The position numbers and the translations under genes were made by a program. From NCBI GenBank assembly GCA_030595585.1, contig JAUVCY010000147.1, positions 1 through 5,580 on the forward strand: DNA of 5,580 nucleotides, written 5' to 3'. The notes below the pieces were generated by a model. The model was not told where the DNA came from and ran no database searches. It saw nothing but the letters and a program-made list of their open reading frames with translations. Of this stretch, positions 1-4,676 are shown one piece after another (the stretch's first letter is position 1; the number at the start of each line of letters is the position of its first letter). The stretch comes from Thermoplasmatota archaeon. Lineage in GTDB: Archaea > Thermoplasmatota > Penumbrarchaeia > Penumbrarchaeales > Penumbrarchaeaceae.

Positions 1-14
1 GATAATGCCTACGT

Positions 15-27
15 CATAATTAATATT
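15..27 (-). promoter_or_regulatory. Possible TATA-like patch of a gene beyond the left edge
   Basis: The minus strand reads AATATTAATTATG, the only AT-rich run in the 131 bases after csl4. A start site 25 bases downstream would fall just outside the window. This suggests, weakly, a separately transcribed minus-strand gene to the left. The rest of bases 1-131 shows no supportable gene or RNA. Confidence 0.25.
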
Positions 28-131
28 GCCGTTACTCCCCTCCAGGCGTCCCCCGAAAGATCGCGATCAGATATCCAATGAACTTCCCCCGTTCCCGCTA
101 CGAATTATTGGTATCATCTCAAGGGGTTATC

Positions 132-761
132 TCATCTTTCCTCTTTTATCTGGGGGAATCTGTAGCTTCTGTCCACCTCGGGTCTGGTCTCCTTCCCCTC
201 CCCATAATCGATCGCCGCCTTCTTCCTGACCTCCTCTCCACATTCCGGACAGCGCAGTATCGAAGGTCTTGAGGCCCTGAGGCCGACCCTGCATGCCGGA
301 CAGGTGGAGTAGATCACTCCATACTCCTCGAACAGCGTTGTTATCTCTATCACGGGCTCGGCCGATGTTACCCTTGCCCGAAGGATATCATTGATCCGGA
401 TCATATCGTTCATGCTCTCCACGTAGGAGGGTGAGATCTTGGAGAGGTGCAGATATGCCAGATCATATGGGTGGGTTCCCCTGTCCTCGCCAGCTCCAAG
501 GAGGATCCTGCATCTGGCGATATTCCCCTGAACGTCCTCTACCTGGCAGATCAGGTCATCCCCGGCAAGTATGTTGTCCGGCGCCCGGCCTTCGTGGGAG
601 ACCGAGATCTTACGGTTCCCCTTGGCCTTTTTTACCTCGCCTGCACATGAGGAGTAGATGATATCGTTTTCAACGAAGGTGTTCTCGCCGGCTATCAGGT
701 CCTTGACGCTTCCCAGCCTATCTCCAGGGATCACCAATTTCTTCCTATCCGTCGACACCAC
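132..761 (-). CDS. csl4: Archaeal exosome subunit Csl4 (RNA-binding cap protein)
   Basis: Csl4 is one of the S1-domain cap subunits on the archaeal RNA exosome. It helps recruit RNA and the DnaG partner to the Rrp41/Rrp42 ring for 3'-end degradation and tailing. The 209-residue frame starts with the family's N-terminal signature LVIPGDRLGS (9-18), followed by a beta-rich N-terminal domain (to about 60). An S1-like domain (about 64-143) includes LAYLHLSKIS (101-110). A zinc ribbon has C154, C157, C171 and C174, and the family's usual ending IDYGEG (184-189) follows. About 20 further charged residues come after the point where the Archaeoglobus protein, as I recall it, ends. The start codon is GTG at 761 or 758. 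Both lie inside the end of the methylase gene, so translation is probably coupled. In frame, TTG at 737 is a further alternative but lacks a well-placed ribosome binding site. Confidence 0.93.
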   Translation of the reverse strand: MVSTDRKKLVIPGDRLGSVKDLIAGENTFVENDIIYSSCAGEVKKAKGNRKISVSHEGRAPDNILAGDDLICQVEDVQGNIARCRILLGAGEDRGTHPYDLAYLHLSKISPSYVESMNDMIRINDILRARVTSAEPVIEITTLFEEYGVIYSTCPACRVGLRASRPSILRCPECGEEVRKKAAIDYGEGKETRPEVDRSYRFPQIKEER

Positions 762-1392
762 CTCCTTGGTACCTCAGGAGTATCACCTCGATCATCATCT
801 TCTCTCTGGTGTGGAAATGATACCTATGATCGATCTCCATGCGGTATCTCTCCTCATCCAACACCTTCCCTCCAAGCCGTCCTATCTCCTTCAGGAGGAA
901 CGACCTTGTGACCCCATTATGGAGCGAGTATATGATCTTCCCCATCTTCATGGCCTCACGTATGAAGGGGCGGTCCGCACGACGGTTCTGCGACCCGAAC
1001 GGCGGATTCATGAATACGGTGTCGACCCCTGGCAGGCCGGATGCAGGGTCCGAGATGTCCATCTGTTCGAACTCCACGCTGCCTGGAGGGTTGCCGACCC
1101 GGGGGTCGGATCCCGCCCGTTCCAGATTGCCTGTTGCCAAGTTGATACACCTTGGATCGATGTCCACACAGAGAACCTCACTGGCACCCAGGATCCAGCT
1201 TCCGATCCCGAATGGGGCGCCCCCACATCCAAGCTCCGCCACCTTCTTTCCCTCGATGTCCCCGTTCTCCAGGGCTTTGGTAAGAATATCCACCGCGATG
1301 TGGGTCGGGGTAAGATACTGTTCCAGTTTCGGATCAGGGTCCTCCAGGTCCTCCATCCTGGAGAGGACCATCTCAAGATGTTTCCTTCTCAT
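745..1392 (-). CDS. METTL5-like RNA N6-adenine methyltransferase (COG2263 type)
   Basis: This 215-residue protein aligns along its full length with human METTL5 as I remember it. METTL5 methylates an adenine in helix 44 of small-subunit rRNA. The opening KHLEMVLSRMEDLEDPDPKL (4-23), followed by EQYLTPTHIA (24-33), matches METTL5's KELE...EQYPTRPHIA. SAM-binding motif I is ELGCGGAPFGIG (53-64), the acidic loop VDIDP lies at 76-80, and the amino-methylase motif NPPFG at 129-133 is followed by D140 and F143. YSLHNGVTR (155-163) matches METTL5's YSLHKSSTR. The length is close to METTL5's own. A target in archaeal 16S rRNA is inferred from the family. Eukaryotic METTL5 needs the partner TRMT112; no Trm112-like gene is visible here. 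It overlaps the thiolase upstream by 20 bases and Csl4 downstream by 17. Stop is TAG. Confidence 0.9.
   Translation of the reverse strand: MRRKHLEMVLSRMEDLEDPDPKLEQYLTPTHIAVDILTKALENGDIEGKKVAELGCGGAPFGIGSWILGASEVLCVDIDPRCINLATGNLERAGSDPRVGNPPGSVEFEQMDISDPASGLPGVDTVFMNPPFGSQNRRADRPFIREAMKMGKIIYSLHNGVTRSFLLKEIGRLGGKVLDEERYRMEIDHRYHFHTREKMMIEVILLRYQGGGVDG
762..767 (-). promoter_or_regulatory. Ribosome binding site for csl4 inside the methylase gene
   Basis: The minus strand reads AAGGAG directly against the tandem GTG codons at 761 and 758. The same bases encode the Gly-rich C-terminus (GGG) of the methylase. Spacing is 0 bases to the first GTG and 3 to the second, so the second may be the true start. 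Confidence 0.5.
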
Positions 1393-2314
1393 GGGCTCCC
1401 TCCAGATCGCCCTGCAGGATGCAGGCCCTGCATGTTCTCTTTCCATCTCCAACGAACACCGGCTCACCGCACTGGGGACATTTCGATGTGGATATATCCG
1501 ATCTGGAGATGAGGGATGAGAGCTGTTTCTGAAACTTCAACAGGGAGTGTCGGCTTCCAGGCGTTACCTCCTCAGCACTCATCAGAAGATCCCTGTAATG
1601 CCCCCTCTTGGCAGTTTCAGAATAGGGGCATTCAAGCTCGTGGATCGGCAGGCCCAGAAGGTGGGCCGAAAGGTAGGTCTCCATCTCGGGAATGGTTCGA
1701 AGCGGCATGCTCCTTCTGATGAACCCCTCTAGGGACCTCTCATGTGGGCCCAGCCGGGCCATGCGGTCCAGATCGGCGGAGAGGACGTTCATGAGGATGG
1801 TCTGTGCCATATCGTCGAGGTTATGGCCGGTTGCGAGGACCGTGCAGCCCGCCTCCTTTGCCATCATGTTGAGGCATTTTCTCCTCATGATGCCACAGAT
1901 CGTGCAGGGTCCTAGGTCGCTTTTTTCCACCATCTCATCCATGGTCATGCCGAAGAGATCGCCGTAGCTCTTTATCTTGCTCTCGACACCCAACCTGCCG
2001 GTTTGCTCCCTGACGATATCCAGGGATGACGGCCTGTATCCGTCGATCCCCTCATCCACCGTCAGGGCCACGAGGGAGACCGCCCTGATCGGTTCCACTA
2101 TCTCCTTGAGCAGGTTCAGAAGCAGGATGCTGTCCTTTCCTCCCGATACTGCAACGGCGATCCTCTGTTCTCCCTTGATGAGCCCCTGGTCCCTTACCTC
2201 CTTGCGGACCCTCTTCCCGATCATATCCAGAAAGTGGTCCCTGCAAAGGTGCTGACCGCTGTACCTCAGGTAGATCACAGGCTTTTTCATGCACCTATCA
2301 CAGGATGAGACCAT
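1373..2314 (-). CDS. ttuA: TtuA/Ncs6-family tRNA 2-thiolation enzyme
   Basis: This is an N-type ATP pyrophosphatase that activates a tRNA uridine with ATP and inserts sulfur to give 2-thiouridine. The family uses a ubiquitin-like sulfur carrier, not seen here. I chose the ATG at 2314 (MVSSCDRC), which gives 313 residues, because the TATA-like box lies 27 bases upstream and no ribosome binding site precedes it. In-frame GTG codons at 2332 and 2329 are alternatives. Numbered from the GTG at 2332, it has N-terminal zinc ligands C11, C14, C30 and H33, PP-loop SGGKDS (63-68), PCTICG with C143 and C146, GHNLDD (169-174), C235 in ECPYS, and C-terminal zinc ligands C285, C288, C301 and C304. C143, C146 and C235 match the three iron-sulfur/catalytic cysteines of characterised TtuA. 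Whether it acts at U54 (TtuA) or wobble U34 (Ncs6) cannot be told from sequence alone. Its 3' end overlaps the methylase by 20 bases. Confidence 0.9.
   Translation of the reverse strand: MVSSCDRCMKKPVIYLRYSGQHLCRDHFLDMIGKRVRKEVRDQGLIKGEQRIAVAVSGGKDSILLLNLLKEIVEPIRAVSLVALTVDEGIDGYRPSSLDIVREQTGRLGVESKIKSYGDLFGMTMDEMVEKSDLGPCTICGIMRRKCLNMMAKEAGCTVLATGHNLDDMAQTILMNVLSADLDRMARLGPHERSLEGFIRRSMPLRTIPEMETYLSAHLLGLPIHELECPYSETAKRGHYRDLLMSAEEVTPGSRHSLLKFQKQLSSLISRSDISTSKCPQCGEPVFVGDGKRTCRACILQGDLEGAHEKETS
1396..1403 (-). promoter_or_regulatory. Ribosome binding site deciding the methylase start
   Basis: The minus strand reads GGAGGGAG, three bases before the ATG at 1392 and inside the last codons of the thiolase gene. 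The longer reading from the ATG at 1467 would overlap the thiolase by 95 bases and add residues unlike the METTL5 N-terminus. This site therefore favours 1392. It also implies translational coupling. Confidence 0.7.
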
Positions 2315-2337
2315 CGAAACCAAAATCACCACGTTCT

Positions 2338-2345
2338 ACTTAATT
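2338..2345 (-). promoter_or_regulatory. TATA-like box for the thiolase-methylase-csl4 unit
   Basis: The minus strand reads AATTAAGT preceded by purines (TGAAG). Its centre is about 27 bases before the ATG at 2314, the usual TATA-to-start distance for a leaderless archaeal transcript. No Shine-Dalgarno sequence precedes any candidate start of the thiolase gene, which fits leaderless translation. The box is a weaker match than the other two promoters. Confidence 0.45.
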
Positions 2346-2399
2346 CTTCACCAGCGCAACCACATTAAGGACATCTGTCTGGAGGTCGATCTATCCACA

Positions 2400-2418
2400 T
2401 CTCCCGATAATGGGGAGA
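2400..2418 (-). other. Short stem-loop just after the RDD gene stop
   Basis: The inverted repeat TCTCCC (2400-2405) and GGGAGA (2413-2418) encloses a 7-base loop and begins about 6 bases after the RDD stop codon. No T-run follows it on the minus strand. It is therefore not a convincing terminator; archaeal termination usually depends on T-tracts. It could protect the 3' end of the mRNA or be chance. Confidence 0.25.
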
Positions 2419-2423
2419 GATCA

Positions 2424-3113
2424 TTATTGGCTCAGATATCTCTTTCTTACGTTGGATTCGAATACCTTGGTATTGCACCACGTGCACCTGTAATTCCAGA
2501 GGCCGGAGAACGATTCATCCCCCTCCCTGAGCATCCTGAAAGGTGCGCCGCACCTGGGGCATTTCCCCGTCCTGAGCTCATCGGGAAACCCAAGGCTCAT
2601 CTTCTCTTTGGGTGTAGGTGGTTGCGGAGGATGGTAATGGACCCTTGGCCTATCCACCTCAGCTTCCATGACCTCGACCACAAGGGTGTCCGAAAACCTG
2701 TCAAAAAGCTTCTGTCTTTCATCCAGCTGGGAGGTCTTCCCAAGGAGCATATCCAGTAGAGGCCCGATCACCGGTAGAAGTGAGAGCAGGTTCCTTTTGA
2801 TGGACTGCGAGAAGGTGACCTCGCCATAGAGGCTGATGACCTTCATCTTCATGATCAACTTGCCGATGGAGCCGCTCTTTAGGATCTCGAACAGGAGCGA
2901 AAGAAGATACATCGTGATGGCGGTCATGACGTATATGATCCCCCAGGCGACAGGGGTCGACAGGTCTTTGTTAAAGACCAGCATAAGCGAGAGAGCGAGT
3001 AAAAATGAGATGACCAGATCTATCACATAGGCAAAAACCCTCTTTGACCAGTAGGACCCGGTCATAGGATAGGGTATATTATCATCCTGCTTGTTCTCCT
3101 CCATTCGGTACAT
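2424..3113 (-). CDS. RDD-family membrane protein with C-terminal zinc ribbon
   Basis: This 229-residue protein starts with the RDD signature SKRVFAYVIDLVIS (23-36), with R25 and D32 at the characteristic positions. Hydrophobic segments lie at about 26-46 and 54-77, with a weaker one at about 105-124. The family's middle motif GSIGKLIMKMKVIS (81-94) and its closing motif FDRFSDTLVVEV (137-148) are both present. A Pro-rich linker (about 155-170) leads to a zinc ribbon with C185, C188, C210 and C213. RDD proteins are membrane proteins of mostly unknown role; some are linked to transport. The ribbon probably sits in the cytoplasm and could bind nucleic acid or a partner protein, but that is inference. 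An alternative start is ATG at 3104 (Met4). Upstream it has its own promoter and follows the DnaA-like gene; whether they work together is unknown. It ends in TAA. Confidence 0.85.
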   Translation of the reverse strand: MYRMEENKQDDNIPYPMTGSYWSKRVFAYVIDLVISFLLALSLMLVFNKDLSTPVAWGIIYVMTAITMYLLSLLFEILKSGSIGKLIMKMKVISLYGEVTFSQSIKRNLLSLLPVIGPLLDMLLGKTSQLDERQKLFDRFSDTLVVEVMEAEVDRPRVHYHPPQPPTPKEKMSLGFPDELRTGKCPRCGAPFRMLREGDESFSGLWNYRCTWCNTKVFESNVRKRYLSQ

Positions 3114-3142
3114 GTTTCTTCCCCCATGGTATATAATTCAGT

Positions 3143-3157
3143 ATTATATTTAATTTA
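3143..3157 (-). promoter_or_regulatory. Archaeal TATA-like box for the RDD/zinc-ribbon gene
   Basis: The minus strand reads TAAATTAAATATAAT, the most AT-rich run in the window. Its core TTAAATATA (3145-3153) is centred about 36 bases before the ATG at 3113. A start site near 3123 would give a leader of only about 10 bases, so translation may be nearly leaderless. The only purine-rich element is a weak GGGGGAAG just before the start. The same run also reads as AT-rich on the plus strand, but I accept no plus-strand gene there. Confidence 0.6.
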
Positions 3158-3240
3158 TTGGGTAATAAAGGTCGTTGGCGGGGAGGCAGCTCGTACATAA
3201 AGGAGGGGATCTGTGGGGTATATGGATGAAGGGGCGTGGG

Positions 3241-4599
3241 TCAGTTCTGGCTCTTTTCCCTCTCCAATTCCATCATCAGCTCATTTTCCACCTCGGCGGT
3301 CTCGGCCTCGATGTCAAGAACGTTGTCGTCCCCCGTTAATACCTCCATACTGTATGGTTTGGTGCTCTCCACCTCCGGTTCACCCTCACCTGAGTGGATA
3401 TTTCCACGAAGGTCAGACGAAACCGCTGTTTCGTCGACGCTGTGAAGGTCAGGCGAAACCACCGTTTCATAATCGATCTCCTGGGTTCCGAGGGTCTCCC
3501 CCTGGTCAGGGATGCCCTCCAGGACGGATTTTATCATTGATATCGAGATGGGCTCCCTCATCAGGTCCGAATATGCCACCAGTCGGGAGAAGCTTCCCTG
3601 CATCTCACGGACGTTCTGGTCCAGTGAAAGAGCAAGATAATCAAGGACCTCCGTGGTTATTGAGGTGGACTCCCTCTTCACCAGGTCGGCAAGGATCTGC
3701 CTTCTGCCCTCGAAACCGGGCATGCCCAGGGTTACCTTCACCCCACCTTCCAACCTCGATCTGAGGGTCGGCCCAATGTCCGTAAGGTGGGCAAGCTCCC
3801 TGTCGGACGTGATGGAGACCACGCCTCCCTTCCTGAGTATCCCTTCGACGATCAAGAGGAACTGTTCCTGTGAAGGCCCCTTCATGTGCCCCGTCTGCAC
3901 GTTATCGACCAAGAGGGCATCGCTCTCCATGTACCTCTCCCTGATACCGGATATTGAGCCATCGGATAACCCCCTCCTCAGGTCCTCCGTGATCAGGGTC
4001 ATCGTGGTGAGGTGTACCTTCTTGTTCTCGTCTCCTTCGAGGATGGAGTTCCCAAGGCCGTTGAGAAGGTGGGTCTTTCCGGTTCCAGGAGGGCCTATGA
4101 TCAGCAGGGGATTATATTTCGTCCCCCCACCGGATGCAGTGCCTTTCGAGGCCATGAAGGCGAACCGGTTCGTATCATCGGTAAGAAAATTGGAGAAGTT
4201 AAGCCCTCTGTCGAGGTCCGACCCGTTGATCCGTACTCTTGGGCCACCAATATCATTACCATCCTCCTGGGCTGCCATCTCCATATTGGACGGTTGAACA
4301 GGGGCGTAGGGCGTTGGTTTGCCGTAGGTCTGTGATATGAGCAGCTGGCCCATGATCCTCTGCTGATGGTCAAGGATCTCTATCCATTGGGATTGAAGGG
4401 TATCGAACCTGTTTTCCAACCTCTTCAACCGATCCTCTATCTCAAGATCTCGTTTCTTCCAGAGTACCTCAACGCCTCCGGGATCCCGATCCTGCGTGGA
4501 AACGATCCGCCCCTTCTCCTCCATTTTGGGGACGCCGGTCGGGTGGGAGGAGGCTACCTCATCCCTCCTCTTTCTCCGAAACCAGTTGAAAAGGCCCAT
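3241..4599 (-). CDS. DnaA-like AAA+ ATPase without a DNA-binding domain
   Basis: This 452-residue protein carries an AAA+ module closely resembling DnaA domain III. In order it shows: a basic amphipathic start MGLFNWFRRKRR (1-12); a probable coiled coil with heptad-like spacing (about 47-88); a linker; the DnaA-type entry LNFSNFL...NRFAF (133-148); YNPLLI then Walker A GPPGTGKT (169-176); a segment resembling DnaA's initiator-specific motif, TEDLRRGLSDGSISGIRERY (204-223); Walker B LLVDN (229-233); sensor 1 ITSDRE (263-268); LRSRLEGG with a candidate arginine finger at R282; and sensor 2 NVRE (329-332) followed by SRLVAY. DnaA's domain IV (helix-turn-helix that binds DnaA boxes) is absent. 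After about 365 there is only an acidic tail with a short repeat. The second Walker B acidic residue is Asn (N233, codon AAC), so hydrolysis may be weak. Role unknown: it could be a DnaA- or Hda-like regulator or an unrelated AAA+ switch. It appears monocistronic. Confidence 0.85.
   Translation of the reverse strand: MGLFNWFRRKRRDEVASSHPTGVPKMEEKGRIVSTQDRDPGGVEVLWKKRDLEIEDRLKRLENRFDTLQSQWIEILDHQQRIMGQLLISQTYGKPTPYAPVQPSNMEMAAQEDGNDIGGPRVRINGSDLDRGLNFSNFLTDDTNRFAFMASKGTASGGGTKYNPLLIIGPPGTGKTHLLNGLGNSILEGDENKKVHLTTMTLITEDLRRGLSDGSISGIRERYMESDALLVDNVQTGHMKGPSQEQFLLIVEGILRKGGVVSITSDRELAHLTDIGPTLRSRLEGGVKVTLGMPGFEGRRQILADLVKRESTSITTEVLDYLALSLDQNVREMQGSFSRLVAYSDLMREPISISMIKSVLEGIPDQGETLGTQEIDYETVVSPDLHSVDETAVSSDLRGNIHSGEGEPEVESTKPYSMEVLTGDDNVLDIEAETAEVENELMMELEREKSQN
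3408..3468. repeat. Imperfect 25-base direct repeat, 36-base period, in the DnaA-like tail
   Basis: Two copies at 3408-3432 and 3444-3468 agree at 22 of 25 bases and are offset by 36 bases, exactly 12 codons. They encode ETVVSPDL (residues 378-385) and ETAVSSDL (390-397). The left copy also contains a perfect inverted repeat, GACGAAAC (3416-3423) and GTTTCGTC (3428-3435), around a 4-base loop. The right copy keeps only a 5-base stem. It looks like an in-frame tandem duplication within a disordered region. A DNA- or RNA-level function is possible but unsupported. Confidence 0.7.
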
Positions 4600-4611
4600 G
4601 GTCGATCACTG

Positions 4612-4618
4612 TCCTCCT
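4612..4618 (-). promoter_or_regulatory. Ribosome binding site for the DnaA-like gene
   Basis: The minus strand reads AGGAGGA, a strong match to the anti-Shine-Dalgarno end of 16S rRNA. It lies 12 bases before the ATG at 4599, a slightly long spacing. The GTG between them is out of frame, and no in-frame alternative is closer, so this supports the ATG at 4599. Confidence 0.65.
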
Positions 4619-4638
4619 GCGATACATTCCCTGTAGAC

Positions 4639-4650
4639 ATTTATATTTTA
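4639..4650 (-). promoter_or_regulatory. Archaeal TATA-like box for the DnaA-like gene
   Basis: The minus strand reads TAAAATATAAAT here, in the gap between the isomerase stop and the DnaA-like start. The centre is about 45 bases before the ATG. A start site about 25 bases downstream would fall near 4620 and give a leader of about 20 bases that just includes the Shine-Dalgarno site. The match to an archaeal TATA box is by eye only. Confidence 0.6.
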
Positions 4651-4676
4651 CCGTTGAGGCTGGAATGAGACCCCGA

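Noticed and set aside
84..131. Tiny minus-strand frame (16 codons) right after csl4
   Set aside because: It is too short, has no clear ribosome binding site and resembles nothing I know. RNA polymerase subunit L, a common csl4 neighbour, was considered and does not match.
1..131. Possible tRNA in the left-edge gap
   Set aside because: I found no T-loop consensus, acceptor pairing or cloverleaf on either strand.
1393..1467. Longer N-terminus for the methylase starting at 1467
   Set aside because: The extra 25 residues are encoded entirely inside the thiolase's C-terminal zinc region and do not fit the METTL5 start. A strong GGAGGGAG sits just before the ATG at 1392.
658..1512. Long plus-strand open frame (284 codons) opposite the methylase
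   Set aside because: It is antisense to a clearly recognisable METTL5-like gene and its translation is rich in Pro, Arg and His with no recognisable motif. The plus frame at 839-1519 is rejected for the same reason.
3213..3764. Plus-strand open frame of 183 codons preceded by AAAGGAGGGG
   Set aside because: The purine run resembles a ribosome binding site, but the translation is low-complexity Pro/Arg/Ser, and nearly all of it is antisense to the DnaA-like gene.
3653..4297. Plus-strand open frame of 214 codons
   Set aside because: It is complementary to the conserved AAA+ domain, including Walker A and B, and is explained as a shadow of that gene.
3241..4599. Reading the AAA+ gene as Orc1/Cdc6 or as IstB/DnaC
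   Set aside because: There is no winged-helix domain at the C-terminus as in Orc1/Cdc6. The initiator-specific-like segment, the TSDR sensor 1 and NVRE sensor 2 fit DnaA better than IstB/DnaC.
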